From Balaenoptera acutorostrata (lineage: Eukaryota > Chordata > Mammalia > Artiodactyla > Balaenopteridae): DNA of 64,000 bases. Below are positions 1-13,015 of this stretch, piece by piece. Every line of letters begins with the position of its first letter. The stretch's first letter is position 1. Below the pieces are notes generated by a model. That model saw only the letters and a program-made list of their open reading frames with translations. It was not told the DNA's origin and searched no databases. A program made the translations under genes and the position numbers. The DNA lies in contig NC_080072.1 in NCBI RefSeq assembly GCF_949987535.1, positions 57,140,460-57,204,459 of the forward strand, given 5' to 3'.

Positions 1-1190
1 ATGCAGCCAAAAATAATTTTTTTAAAACTTAAAAAAAAGAAAGACAAATACTGTATGATTTCATTTATATGTGGAATCTAAAAAACAAAACAAATAAACA
101 AACAGAACAAAACAGAAACATACTAATAGATACAGAGGACAAACAGGTGGTTGCCAGAGGGGAGAGGGGAAGGAGAGGAGAGAAATAGGTGAGGGAGATT
201 AAGAGGTACAGATTCCAGTTACAAAATAAATTAGTCAGAGGTATGAAATGTAAAGCCTGGGGAATATAGTCAATAATTATGTAATATCTTTGAATGGTGA
301 CAGATCATAACTAGACTTCTTGGTGATTGTTTTAAAATGGAGAGAGGGAGTTCCCTGGTGGTGCAGTGGTTAAGAATCTGCCTGCCAATGCAGGGGACAC
401 AGGTTCAATCCCTGGTCTGGGAAGATCCCACATGTCACAGGGTAACTAAGCCCGTGCACTTCAACTACTGAGCCTGTGCTCTAGAGCCCGCGAGCCACAA
501 CTACTGAAGCCTGCGTGCCCTAGAGCCCATGTGCTGCAACTACTGAAGCCCACATGCCTAGAACCCCTGTTCCACAACAAGAGAAGCCACCGCAATAAGA
601 AGGTCGCACACTGCAACGAAGAGTAGCCCCCGCTCGCTGCAACTAAAGAAAGCCTGCACGCAGCAATGAAGACCCAACGCCGGCAATAAGTAAATAAATA
701 AATTAATTAATTAAACGGATAGAAATATTGAATCACTATATTGTATGCCAGGAACTAACACAGTGTTGTAGTTCAATTATACTTCAAAAACAAACAAATA
801 AACTTATAGAAAAAGAGATCAGATTTGTGGTAACCAGAAGTGGGGGATGGGGAGAGGGGACTTGGATGAAGGTAGTCAAAAGGACCAAACTTCCAGTTAT
901 AAGATAAATATGTACTAGGGATGTAATGGACAACATGATAAATATAATTAACACTGCTGTATGTTATGTATGAAAGTTGTTAAGAGAGTAAATCCTAAGA
1001 GTTTTCATCACAAAGAAAAAATATTTTTCTCTTTTTCTTTTATTTTGTATCTATATGAGATGATGGATGTTCACTAAACTTACTGTGGTAATCATTTCAT
1101 GATGTATGTAAATCAAATCATTATGCTGTACACCTTAAATTTATACAGTGCTGTAAGTCCATTATATCTCAATAAAACAGGAAGAAAATA
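1..1190 (+). mobile_element. LINE-1 3' end (first copy)
   Basis: The last part of a LINE-1 with its 3'UTR, ending near 1190 in an AATAAA and A-rich tail. It is interrupted by a CHR SINE at 346-713. Positions 40-345 and 714-1180 match, with scattered changes, 2930-3250 and 3250-4190 of the next element, so the two are the same L1 family. Confidence 0.8.
346..713 (+). repeat. CHR SINE
   Basis: tRNA-derived SINE with pol III A box (ggtgcagtgg) and B box (ggttcaatcc), and a taaat/taatt tail. The site is marked by diverged flanks aaatggagaga and aaacggatagaa. The second L1 copy (near 3230) shows the same place without the SINE. Confidence 0.85.
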
Positions 1191-2132
1191 AAAAGAAATT
1201 GAAGATGACAAACAAATGGAAAGATATACTGTGCTCACAGATTGGAAGAATTAATATTGTTAAAATTGCCATACTCCCCCAAACAATCCACAGATTCAAT
1301 GCAATCCATATCAAAATATGAATAACATTTTTCACAGAACTAGAACAAATAGTTCTAAAATTTGTATGGAAACACAAAAGACTCTGAATAGCTAAAACAA
1401 TCTTGAAAAAGAAGAACAAAGCTGGAGGCATCACACGTCCTGATTTCAAACTATACTACAAAGCTACAGTAATCAAAACAGTATGGTACTGGCACAAAAA
1501 CACCTAGATCAATGGAACAGAAGAGAGAGCCCAGAAGTAAACCCACACCGATATGGGCAATTGATCTACAACAGAGGAGGCAAGAATATACAATGGCGAA
1601 AAGACAGCTTCTTCAATAAATGGTATTCAGAAAACAGCTATATGCAAAAGAATCAAATTGTGCTACTTTCTCACACCATATATGAAAATAAACTCAAAAT
1701 GGATTAGAAACTGAAAATGTAAGAGCTGAAGCCATAAAACTCCTAGAAGAAAACAGGCAGTATGATCTTTGATATTGATCGTAGAAATATTTTTTAGATA
1801 TGTCTCCTCATGGAAGGGAAATAAGAGAAAAAATTAATAAATAGGACTACATTAAAATCTTTTCACAGCAAAGGAAACTATCAGTAAAACCAAAGGCAGA
1901 CTACTGACTAGAAGAAGATATTTGCAAATGATATATCTGATAAGTGGTTAATATCCAAAATATACAGATAACTCATATAACTCAACATCAAAAAAAACAA
2001 ACAAACTGATTTTAAAAATGGGCAGAGGACCTGAACAGACATATTGCCAAAGAAGACATACAAATGGCCAACAGGTAAAACGATACTCAACAACACAAAT
2101 CATCAGGGAAATGCAAATCAAAACCACAGTGA

Positions 2133-2472
2133 GGGACTTCCCTGGTGGTCCAGTGGTAAAGAATCCGCCTTACAATGCAGGGGACGTGGGTTTGATCCCT
2201 GGTCAGGGAACGAAGATCCCACATGCTGCAGGGCAACTAAGCCCAAGCGACACAACTACTGAGCTCACGAGCCTCAACTAGAGAGCCTGCATGACACAAA
2301 CTACAGAGCCCATGCACCCAGGAGCCTGTGCTCCACAACTAGAGAGAAGCCTGCGTGCTGCAAAGAAGAGCCTGCGCACCGCAATGTAAAGATCTCTCAT
2401 GCCTCAACAAAGATCCCAAGTGCCACAACTAAGACCCAACGCAGCCAAAAATAATTAAAAAGAAAAAAAAAC
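2133..2472 (+). repeat. CHR SINE inside LINE-1
   Basis: A and B boxes visible (ggtccagtgg, ggtttgatcc), tail near 2460. It splits the L1 ORF2 region. Similar flanks aaaccaca and aaacacaca suggest the target duplication. Confidence 0.8.
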
Positions 2473-3514
2473 ACACACAATGAAATATCACCTCACACCT
2501 GTCAGAATGGCAATATCTGTTATCAAAGAGACAACAAATAAGTGTTGGTGAGGATGTGAAGAAAAGGGAATCCTTGTGCACTGTTGGTGGGAATGTAAAC
2601 TGGTGTACCCACTATGTAAAACAGTATGGAGGTTCTTCAAAAAATTGAAAAGAGAACTATGATACAATCCAGCAATCCCATTTCTGGGTATTTATCCAAA
2701 GAATATGAAAAAACTAATTTGAAAAGATATATGTACTCGTATGTTCATTGCTGCACTATTTACAATAGCCAAGTATGAAAGCAAACTGAGTGATGATGGA
2801 TGAATGAATAAAGAAGATGTGGAATATATATACAATGGGATACTACTCAGCCATTAAAAAGAGAAATCTTACCATATGGGACAACTTGGATGGATCTAGA
2901 GGGTATTATGCTAAGTGAAGTAAGTCAGACAAAGACAAACACTGTATGATTTTATTTGTATGTGGAATCTAAAAACCAAAACAAATGAACAAACATAACA
3001 AAACAGAAACAGACTCATAGATACAGAGAAGAAACAGGCGGTTGCCAGATGGGAGGGAGGGAGGGAGATGTGTGAAAGAGGTGAAGGAGATTAAGAGGTA
3101 CAAACTTCCAGTTACAAAAAGAATGAGTCACAGGGATGAAATGTACAGTGTGGGGAATATGATCAATAATTATGTGATATCTTTGTATGGTGAGAGATTG
3201 TAACTACACTTACTGTGGTGATCATTTTGTAATGTATAGAAATAGCAAATCACTACATGTGTGCCAGGAACTAACATAGTGGTGTAGGTCAATTATACTT
3301 CAAAAGCAAACAAATAAACTCTTAGAAAAAGAGATCAGATTTGTGGTTACCAGAGGTGGGGATGTGAGGAGGGGGAATTGGATGAAGGTGGTCAAAAGGT
3401 ACAAACTTCCAGTTAGATAATTACTAGATATGTAATGTACAACACGATTAATATAACGAACACTGCCATATATTATGTATGAAAGTTGTTAAGAGAGTAA
3501 ATCCTAAGAGTTCT

Positions 3515-4007
3515 TGTAACCAAGCAGGACCCTATGGAGCTTTGCTGGGGGCAGAGCCCTCCCCCATATCCTCTGCTTTAGCTCTTCTCAGAAGTACCTA
3601 GATAGCAGTATCTGATGCATGTTTCCTGAGTTGTTTCACAGATGTGAAAACCCCCCACCAATGGAAGGTGTTAACTACTTGATGACCATGAGCACATAGC
3701 CCTCAGGCCTAAGGATTGATAATGTTAACCCCTGTGCCACCACCCTGTTACCTCACCATCACCCAATCAGAATTGTGCAGGAGCTGATCACATACTCTAG
3801 GACACCCTTCCCTCACCTTGCCCTTAAAAATGCTTTGCTGAAACCCTTCAGGGAGTTTGGGGTTTTTTGAGCTCAAGCCACCTGTTCTCCTTGTATTAGC
3901 ACCTTTACAATAAAGTTGCACTTTCCTTCACCACAACCCGGTGTCAGTAGATTGGAGGTTGGCTTTACTGCACATGGGTGAGCAGACCCGAGTTTGGCTC
4001 GGTAACA
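3515..4007 (+). mobile_element. Solo LTR of an ERV1-type endogenous retrovirus
   Basis: 493 bp from tgtaacc to ggtaaca, flanked by the 4-bp direct repeat ttct (3511-3514, 4008-4011), as expected for class I ERVs. U3 carries a CCAAT box (cacccaatca, about 3760) and a TATA-like cttaaaaatg (about 3823). R carries AATAAA at 3909-3914. No internal viral genes are present. The related L1 copy at about 990-1020 shows the unoccupied site (gagttttcatcaca). Confidence 0.75.
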
Positions 4008-4277
4008 TTCTCATCACAAGGGAAAAAAACCTTTTTTTCTTTTATTTTGTATTCCTATGAGATGATGGATGCTCACTAAATTTATTGTGGTCATCATTTC
4101 ATGATGTATGGAAGTCAAATCATTATGCTGTACACTTTAAACTTATACAGTGCTATATGTCAATTACATCCCAATAAAACTAGAAGAAAAAATATTTTAA
4201 AAAATTATGTGCAATCATAGATAAATGTATTATAGCCATTAGCTATGATTGTATTAGGGTAATGCTAGTTCTGCCAT

Positions 4278-4292
4278 AGGTAGGTAGGTAGG

Positions 4293-4337
<45 letters not shown>
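4278..4337 (+). repeat. Microsatellite (GGTA)n(GATA)n
   Basis: About 15 tetranucleotide units, four ggta-type then gata-type; likely length-variable. Confidence 0.95.
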
Positions 4338-4338
<1 letters not shown>

Positions 4339-4364
4339 TTATATAATGGCTACTATTTATTGAG

Positions 4365-4500
4365 TGGTAAGTGTCAGGCACTTTACCAAGAACTCTTTAT
4401 GTGCTATTTAGTATTCACAATGAACTTAAGAGGTAGGGAATTTACCGATGAAGAAATTGCACAATACCATGTAGCTAAAGGTGGGAGACAGCATTTTAAC
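4365..4500 (+). repeat. MIR-type SINE fragment
   Basis: Carries the MIR signature of a transition from a 'gtgccaggcactttac' type segment to 'gaggaaactgag / acacagctag' type segments, heavily diverged. Confidence 0.55.
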
Positions 4501-5579
4501 ACAGATCTCTCTGACGTCCCAGTGGAAACTTGACCACTACATTCTACCATGTCGCATAACCCCACACATCATTGGAAATGGTTTCTTTTATCCTGCTCAC
4601 TTGGAGGCAAATGTCAAGATCCCAATGCCTATCAATGGATGTATTTCTGGGAACTTAGGGACTTTTACACTATTTCTCGACAAGTATTTCTGGTTAAGAT
4701 AGGTCAGTTTCTAAATATCATCTATAAGTGATATATTACTTTTTATTCAATATTTTTATAATGAAACAGTTGGCCACAGGAGCAGGAGAGGCCCCCAAAC
4801 CAAGGAGTAAGACGCTGACACCTTGTGGCCTTTTTTATAAGGCCAGGTGTGTAGTCCAACACTGAGGATTGACTGCCCAGGACAAAATTCTAACCATGCC
4901 AGCCACTTTGCCATCCTTCTGTTGTCTTCCTACCTGTAACATCATTTTGTTTCTCCAAATATAATATTAGGAATGAATCAACAGAGCAACATAAGAAAAT
5001 AATAAGAACTGAAGACAAAATAATAAAGTTATCCTCTCCTACTATTTACTAGTAGCTTATCACCTTTATCGAGTTACTCAATTTTTCTGGGCTTGAAATT
5101 TTCTTATCTGCAAGATGGCGACAATAACATTCATCTTGTAGTACTGCTTTAAAATAAAATTAAAATATAAATGTAAGGATCCTGGCAAATTGTGGCCATG
5201 TGACAAATATTAGTTCCTTACTCCCTCCTCCTCTTTCCTAATCCTTCTCCCTTTCCTTGATTTCTAAGCTCTTCCCATTTAAGATATCCTAGTCTTCTGT
5301 TTTCTATTCACTTTCCTAAGTATTTTCTCCATTGTTCTTTCTGTTTCTGACTCCACCCTATCCCCACCCCCTCACACACACAGAACAGTGTCCATTAGTT
5401 AACCCTTACTTGGGTAAGGTCTGGCTCGGTAAGCCTCTCTATATTATCCAGCTAATCATCACAAAACATCCCCCACTGGGTTTCACGGAGCAGTTTTCCC
5501 ATTACTAACAGCATTTTATGATCCTGAGTCTGGTACCCTCAGATTCTGCTTGTCCCTTACCTCTGACTCTTTCAATCCA
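4501..5579. other. Intergenic, mostly unassigned
   Basis: A probable MIR fragment lies at about 5030-5215 (cttatctgcaagatgg segment). The rest shows no gene or nameable repeat. Confidence 0.4.
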
Positions 5580-5900
5580 ACCCTTGGAGACCTGACACAC
5601 ACACACCTCAACTCCCTCCTGACCTCACTTCCCACCACGCTCCCTCTCTCATTACTCACTCCGCTCTGCTCACTGGCCTCCTTCCATTTGCTGCTCCATT
5701 TGGCTGAAAGGCTGTCCTGGATATTCACATGGTTTAATCCCCCACTTCTATAAATTCCTGCTCAAATATCACCTTATCAGAGACAACTTCCTTGACATTC
5801 TGTATAACTATATAAAATAGCACAAACACACAAAACCCCAGTTTCCATCCCCTTTACCCTACTTAGTTTTATAGTACCTCTTACCACCCATAATATGGGT
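5580..5900 (+). repeat. L2 (CR1-like LINE) 3' fragment
   Basis: Pyrimidine-rich sequence with the L2 signature of 'cctgctcaaatatcacctt..cagagacaacttccttgac'. It carries no reading frame. The L2 terminal segment (ctcaataaatacttattgaatgaatg) recurs at 6500-6540. Confidence 0.6.
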
Positions 5901-6129
5901 ACTGCACTAGAGCAAAGGTGAGTTGGTAGCTCCTTAAAGTGTTCTTCTGTGGGAGGCCAAGGTTCACTTTGTGGGGCATTGGGTCCTCAGTATTGGATTA
6001 TTCCTGGAAACATTAATTATTACATATGTTAGCTGATGATAACACATGTAAGATAAAGCTATAGAAACTCACTTTTCATTCTTGCTGCTGCCACTCCTAA
6101 GCACTTAGTCTACCTTCCCCTCCATATAT

Positions 6130-6360
6130 CTTAGAATGCCTGCTTCTTCTGGTTTCATCCAATTTTGGCGTTTATCATTTAGGGTAGGAATTCTAAACCC
6201 AGAATTCATGAAAGGGCTTCAAAGGATCCATGAGCAACTTAAAATTATTGGTAAGTTTTGGGGATATATTTGTTTTCTGGGGCAAGTGTTCATGACATTG
6301 ACAAGATTCAAGGGGTCTATGACTCCCTCAAAAAAAAAAAGATTAAAAACCATAGTCTTA
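6130..6360 (+). repeat. Ancient interspersed repeat, possible hAT DNA transposon fossil
   Basis: Contains segments (ttcatgaaagggcttcaaag.., aaggggtctatgactcc) that resemble an old mammalian MER element. Family not assigned. The 101-residue frame through it is not a gene. Confidence 0.35.
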
Positions 6361-6540
6361 GGAATGACAGCACAATATTCCCTTAACTTAATATGCATAA
6401 TATTTAATCATTCTGTAGTATTATCCTCTCTTTCTCAATAGCCAAACACCAAGAGTAATGGGATAGTATCTACTCATTGCTAGCAGACTGGCTGGCACCT
6501 AACTGATTCTCAATAAATACTTATTGAATGAATGAAGACT

Positions 6541-7640
6541 CCATGGTGGTAAGAGCCTATTAATTAGTCATTCTGTCCATAATCTTCATTGAGCAAGACT
6601 TGTTCTGGGGTAGGGGTGTCTTGATAGATCCAGTTAGATTGTTCACCATCTACAGATAAGGGAAGAATTAATCCTACTGAAAAACACAAATCTCACTTTT
6701 AACAGGGAAGAGCCAGTCACAATACACACTGTAAGAGAAGTTGATTAAAGATGAAATAGCTAGTTGAACCTCAGAAAGGGAACAGTGAATGGGAAGTTAG
6801 GTGGAGTGAAATTCAGAGAGAGGTAGCTCTCAAAACCAGAATTCAAAGAGTTTATAATCCTGGCAAGAATCAGGCTTGTCCAGTTAAATCCAATACTAGA
6901 AATTTAGGCATATGTTCAAACCACCAGTCCCATCATTAGAGACAAAAGGAAGTTGAAAAACCAGTTGGTTGAGGTTTATATTTCTAATAGATTAAGTATA
7001 ATAAAAGGGATTTCTGGTATCTGTGTATTATGTTAGTTTTTAAGCTTTATATAAAAAAATACACTCTTTGACTCAGGTCATTAAGTTGCATTTACTGTGT
7101 GTGTGTGTATTTTATAGATTTTTATATTTTGCATTTTATAGTGTACTTTTATAGCAATAAGTACTCTTATTTTGTAGACCCCCTGTTTTTCAGGCAACAG
7201 CATCCTTCACAGTAAATAAAGGGCTGCAACAACAGCTACAAAACAGTGGTTCTTTGGCTCTGCTTCCATTCATTCTGCAGGAAAGCCAAACTTCCTTATT
7301 TTCTCTCAACTTGTTCTGTGAAGTCCCAAGTTCACCTGCAGAGCTCCTGTCTTCACCATTTTTTTCCAACTTGCTCTAGCTCTTGCTCTCTGCAGAAACC
7401 CCACTGTTTCTATTGAGGCTTAAAGGGCCGATGGACCTCTGGTACCTGCCCACATGTGCCTGCCCCAAGGCTATTAAGGTCCTACTTGAGGCCTTTCCTT
7501 TCTAAACCGTTGCTGAGGACTTCACCTTCTCTTAACATTGCCAAAACCACCAGTGCCAACTCCAAGCTCTGCTGAAACTTCCTGGTGTTCCAATTCCACT
7601 TAAAAAAATTAAGAGCAACTTCTATTTTGTGTGTATGATA
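6541..7640. other. Intergenic, unassigned
   Basis: No gene. A short (TG)n tract lies at about 7098-7110. The sequence at 7190-7600 is less AT-rich but matches nothing I know. Confidence 0.4.
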
Positions 7641-9041
7641 TATTATTTATTATTTTAAATAAACTTTTTACTTAAAACATAAATTAAAAAAAACAAAAAA
7701 AGTTACAGATTTACAGAAAAATTACAAATACAGTACAGAGAGTTCCTGTATACCCTATACCCAATTTTCTCTATTATTAACATCTTACATTAATATGGAA
7801 CATTTGTCATAATTAATGAACCAATATTAATGTTATTAGCTAAATCCATATTTTACTCATATTTCCTTAATTTTTACCTGATGTCCTTTAGCTGTCCCAG
7901 GATCCCTTCCAAGATACATTACATGTAGTCATCATACCTCCTTAGGCTCCTCTTGGCTATGACAGTTTCTCGGACTCCCCTTATTTTTTACGACCTTGAC
8001 AGTTTTGAGGAATACTGGTCAAGTATTTTGCAGAATGTCCCTCAATTGGAACTTGTCTTATGTTTTTCTCATGATTAGATTAGGGTTATATGTTTTGGGA
8101 AGGAAACCACAGAAGTAAAGTGCCATTCTCATTACCTCATATCAAGGGTACATACTATCAACATGACATCACTGTTGAGGTTAACCTTGATCATCTGGCT
8201 GAGGTAGTGTTTGTCAGGTTTCTCCACTGCAGAGTTACTCTTTTCAGTCTTCCCCTCTCCCCCTCTTCCAGACTAGTCTCTTTGAAAGGAAGTCAATGTG
8301 CAAAACCCACACTCAACCAGTGAGGAGCTATGCCCAGCCTCCTTGAAGGCAGAGTATCTACATAAATTATTTGAAATTCTTCTACACTGGAGATTTTTAT
8401 ATTCCCTCCCATTTATTTATTTATTCAATTATTTATGTATATCAGTGTGGCTTTATGGATAATTAATGTATACTTTGGGTATAATCCAACACTACTTTAT
8501 TTATTGTATTTCTTAAATGGTCACTTTGGTCAGCTCTTTCAGTTGGCTACCATGTCCCTTTGACATAGCTCCATCTTTTTTCTTTTATTTTTAGAACTTT
8601 TACTTTCTGGCACTAAAAGATGTTCTGGCATTACAGATGCTCCTGTATATTCCCTGCCCCAGTCCTTGAATCAGCCATTTCTCCAAGGAGCCCTAGTTCC
8701 TTTTATGGGAGAATGGTATTAGAAACCAAGATCTGGGCAGTAGGTGCACTCATTGCTATTGGGGTATTCTTCCTTCTAGGCCCTCCCAGCTGACAACGTA
8801 AGGAAATGTATGTGTGTATACTAACCCACATATATACACACATAACTATAAATATTTCTGTATGTAACATCTGTATCTATATTAAGCTACACATGAGTTC
8901 ATACTGATATCTCCAACTGTAATTCATTACCATATGGAGCTTTCTAGCCTCTTCCCCTTGATTATCTGTAAACTCCCACTCCAACAGTGAGAAACCTGGC
9001 TCCCACAATCTGCCATCCATTTACTTAATTATTCAGTTCCA

Positions 9042-9096
<55 letters not shown>
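9042..9096. repeat. Microsatellite (TA)n
   Basis: About 27 TA units without interruption; probably unstable in length. Confidence 0.95.
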
Positions 9097-9097
<1 letters not shown>

Positions 9098-9274
9098 AAT
9101 TCAGAATTGTTAACTTATACCCCATGGGTACACAACTTTTTCAACTAGAGTACAGTGCTGATGTACAGTTCCTTTGGCATTTAATTTTACAGACTCCACT
9201 CATTTCCAAAGTTACTTGGGTCAGTACCTTTTCTCCCACCCCCGTCAGTGAGGCTGTTTCATAGATTGATTGAA

Positions 9275-9633
9275 TGACTTATTTATTTTAAATAAATTTA
9301 TTTATTTATTTTTGGCTGCATTGGGTCTTTGTTGCTGTGTGCGGGCTTTCTCTAGTTGTGGCGAGCGGGGGCTACTCTTCGTTGTGGTGCGTGAGCTTCT
9401 TATTGCAGTGGCTTCTCTTGTTGCGGAGCACGGGCTCTAGGCGTGTGGGCTTCAGCAGTTGTGGTGCATGGGCTCAGTAGGTGTGGCTCATGAGCTCTAG
9501 AGCTCAGGCTCAGTAGTTGTGGCGCATGGGCTTAGCTGCTCCGCAGCTTGTGGGATCTCTCTGGACCAGGGCTCAAACCCATGTCGCCTGCACTGGCAGG
9601 TGGATTCTTAACCACTGCACCACCAGGGAAGTC
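9275..9633 (-). repeat. CHR SINE
   Basis: Reverse copy: T-rich/attt tail at the left, SINE head (accagggaagtc) at the right. Flanks tttcatagatt and tctcatagatt look like a target duplication. Confidence 0.85.
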
Positions 9634-10560
9634 TCATGTCTCATAGATTTATAATATAGTTAGATTATTTTGTCCCATCCTTTATTCCATCTTGGGATCC
9701 TCCAATCTCCTAAATTATTTAAAAATTTTGCATATATTAAGGTTCTATGGGTATATGCATGGTATCATATATCCATCATTACGGTATTATACAAAATGGT
9801 TTCACCACTGTAAAATATCCTCTGTGCTTTATCTATTCAATCCTCCTCCCCATTGAATCCCTACTGATCTCTGCTAATGTATTTTATGGCTCTATAGTTT
9901 TGCCTTATCTAGAATGTCCTATTAATAGAATCATATAGTTTGTAGCCTTTCAGACCTGATTCTTTCATTTAGCAATATACATTCAAGATTCATCCATGTT
10001 TTTGCTTAGCTTGATAACTTATTTCTTTAAAAAATTTTTTTTTGTTTTAATTGTAGTAAAATACACATAAAATTTACCATCTTAACCATTTTTAAGTACA
10101 CTTAGTGGTATTAAATATATTCATATCATTGTGCAATTCACCATCCATCTCCAGAACTCTTATTATCTTGCAAAACTAAAACTCTATGCCCATTAAATAA
10201 TAACTCCCCATTTCTCCTTCCCCCAGTCCCTGGCAACCACTGTTCTGCTTTCTGTCTCTATGAATTTGACTACTCTAGGTCCCTCATATAAGTAGAATCT
10301 TACAGTATTTGTCTTTTTGTGACTAACATATTGCACTTAACATAATGTCCTCAAGGTTCATCCAACTTGTAGCATACGTCAGAAGTCCCTTCCTTTTTAA
10401 GGCTGAATAATATTACATTGTATGTTTATACCACATTTTGCTTATCCATTCATCTGTCAATGGACATTTGGGTTGCTTCCATCTTTTGGCTATTGTGACT
10501 AGCTTATCCCTTTTTCTCAGTGAATAGTATTCCACTGAATGGGTATTTCCCTTTAGTTTG

Positions 10561-10900
10561 AATTTTTTTTTTTCAATTGCAGCCCTTTTACCTTATGACA
10601 GAGGCATGAATCCATGAAGGCTGAGCTGGAGGCTGATCTAAATGACAGAGACCATGATGTTTTCACCATTTCTTCTCCTTTCTGACAGTGGCTCACATCC
10701 TTGAACCAGGCTTGGGGACTCAGCTCTCTCGTAGGATGGCTTCTTTCCTAAGATACTCCAGGAGCTACATATAAATAGAGTCCTGAAGTCCTGCTCCACC
10801 AGTCCTCCAGCAATGCTTGAATCCTAAGGACATACAGCATAGGCTCCAGCTGGGACCCCTGATAGAGAAAATGGAAGCACAAAGCAGTAGTCATTCCTTA
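10561..10900. other. Intergenic, unassigned
   Basis: No coding sequence or repeat recognised. Confidence 0.4.
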
Positions 10901-10909
10901 GTGGCTGTT

Positions 10910-11310
10910 ATAGACCAAATTGTGTTCCCTCCCCCCAAATTCATATGTTGAAGCCCTAACCCACAGTGTGACTATATTTTGAGATAGGACCTTTAGGGAG
11001 GTAGTGAAGGTTAAATGAGGTCAAAAGGCTGGACCTCTAATCTGATAGGACTGCTGTCCTTTTAAGAAGAGCAGAAAACACCAAAGATCTCTCTCTTTCT
11101 CCGTGAGAACACAGAGGAAAGCCATGTGAGGACAGAGTGAGAAGGCCACCGTCTACAAGCCAGGAAGACAGATCTCACCAGAAACTAACTCTGGCACCAC
11201 AGTCTTGGACTTTCAGTCTCCAGAATTGTAAGAAAATAGACATCAGTTGTTTAAGCTACCCTGTCTATGGTATTTTGTAATGTCAGTCTTAGCAGACTTA
11301 TAGAGTGGCA
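10910..11310 (+). repeat. Ancient mammalian interspersed repeat
   Basis: Very familiar consensus-like text (aattcatatgttgaagccc, then aggaagacagatctcacc and tccagaattgtaagaa), seen in many mammals. Probably an L1 3'UTR or LTR class repeat; family not assigned. Confidence 0.55.
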
Positions 11311-11455
11311 GAACTGCACCTAGTACTCAACCTGATTCTAATTTCAGAGTTCTTTCCATCTTTCCATTCAGAAACATTTTTTTTCTTTTCTTTTCTTTTT
11401 TGATTTCTATCAGTTTACTAATCATTTATATACATTTTTTAAAAAGGCATATATG

Positions 11456-11775
11456 GGGCTTCCCTGGTGGCGCAGTGGTTAAGAATCTGCCTGCCAATGC
11501 GGGGGACACGGGTTCAAGCCCTGGTCTGGGAAGATCCCACATGCCACGGAGCAACTAAGCCCGTGAGCCACAACTACTGAGCCTGCGCGTCTGGAGCCTG
11601 TGCTCCACAACGGGAGAGGCCGCGACAGTGAGAGGCCTGCGCACCGCAATGAAGAGTGGCCCCCGCTCGCCGCAACTGGAGAAAGCCCTTGCACAGAAAC
11701 GAAGACCCAACACAGCCAAAAATAAAATTAAATAAATAAATAAATAAATAAAAAGTTGAACCTTCTTTAAAAAAA
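11456..11775 (+). repeat. CHR SINE, young
   Basis: Full head, A and B boxes and (taaa)n tail. Target duplication of about 13 bp ending ggcatatatg at about 11446-11455 and 11780-11789. Confidence 0.88.
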
Positions 11776-11789
11776 AAAAGGCATATATG

Positions 11790-12360
11790 CAGAACCAATG
11801 TTTCTCAGACAGATTGCAGTGACTGTGCTTGTGCTATCTCCTAATCCCTTTCATATCCTCTAGGATGATCAGAGAATCACTCCATAGGTGTCCTCAGACT
11901 ATAGATGTCAGTTCCCAACATTGACGACAGGTTGTACAACATCGACATTAGTAAGCCCTGATTTTCTGCTGTCATGATGGACTGAGATGAAAAGATTTCC
12001 CTGCTCCCAGTCTCTATTTTACTGAAAATAGGGAAGCTAATTTTATTTTTTAAATCTGAGGCTGTCTCATTTTTTCCTCAGATATGTTTTATTTTCACTG
12101 AAATTCACAAAAACAAAGTTCTAAAATAATTCCACATCAACAACAAAATTCGTATTTATTAATTATTGGAGATTGTCATATTGAATTCTAAGAAGTTACA
12201 GAAACATTGCTTTTCTTTTCTTCTATTAGAAAAATATGAAAATAGAGATACTCACCTCTCCCTCCCCCATGATACTAGATCACAGGACCTGAGCACTTCA
12301 GCTGTTTATAAGTTATCAATACTTTTTTTGTTCAAATAAATGTAGAGTTTGATGAACCTT
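11790..12360. other. Intergenic, unassigned
   Basis: No gene and no repeat I can name. Confidence 0.35.
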
Positions 12361-13015
12361 CCCTCCACACAATGGGAAAAGAGCAACTTTACAGTATAGA
12401 ACCTGGCAGACACTACCTTCATCATGAGCTCAAAAGTAATTAACATCAGTAATAGGACAAACTGAAATCATGTCATCTGATAGGATACAATGAGAAGAGC
12501 ATCCCATCACTTCTGTGGTATTCCTGTCAAAGATACATAACCTGAAACTAACATCTAGGCAACATCAGACTAACCCAAATTCAGAGAGGTGCTACAAAAT
12601 AACTGACCTGTAATCCTCAAAACTGTCAAGGTCTGAAAGTCAAGGAGGGACTGAGGAACTTTTCCAGACTGAAGGAGATTAATGAGACATAATGAGTAAA
12701 TGCAATGCATGATTCTGAACTGAATCTTTTTACTATAAAGGACAGTGCTGGGACTATTGGCCAAACTTGAATCAAGTCTGAGGGATAGACGGTAGAAATG
12801 TAAACAATGTTAATTTTCTGATTTAGTTGATCTTATTGTGGTTACATAGGAGTATGTTGTTGTTTGAGGAAATAAACATTAAAATATTTGGGTTAATGGG
12901 ACATCATAATAATATCAGCACCTTGCTTTCAAATGGTTCAGGAAAAAACAGTTCTTTGTATATACTTGCAACTTTTCTGTAAGCTTGAGATTGTTACAAA
13001 ATAGTTTTTTTAATG
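12361..13015 (+). mobile_element. Old L1M 3'UTR
   Basis: Text such as 'gagattaatgagacataatgagtaaatgca', 'gttaattttctgattt' and 'tgcaacttttctgtaagctt' fits the 3'UTR of ancient L1 families, here ending near an A/T-rich tail. Confidence 0.55.

Larger units (their letters stand above)
1191..4200 (+). mobile_element. LINE-1, 5'-truncated, with decayed ORF2 C-terminus and 3'UTR
   Basis: Starts in the ORF2 C-terminal domain; a surviving frame at 1483-1707 still reads like L1 ORF2. Stop codons and frameshifts break the rest. It runs through the 3'UTR to AATAAA near 4173 and an A-rich end. A SINE (2133-2472) and a solo LTR (3515-4007) sit inside it. It is old and inactive. Confidence 0.8.
7641..10560 (-). 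mobile_element. Old LINE-1 3' region, nested with younger insertions
   Basis: In reverse, long stretches resemble mammal-wide L1M 3' sequence (agagttcctgtataccct.., gtcccaggatcc.., catgacatcactgt). Inside lie a (TA)n tract, a SINE (9275-9633) and a second L1 3'UTR piece (10021-10500) ending next to a split copy of the host sequence. Confidence 0.55.

Noticed and set aside
349..430. SINE heads considered as true tRNA genes
   Set aside because: They keep the pol III A and B boxes, but the cloverleaf is not intact and they continue into SINE body and tail.
4278..4337. Regular short repeats considered as a CRISPR-like array
   Set aside because: Simple tetranucleotide microsatellite without spacers; the genome is mammalian.
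6136..6441. 101-residue + strand frame
   Set aside because: Runs through an ancient interspersed repeat and an A-run; no domain.
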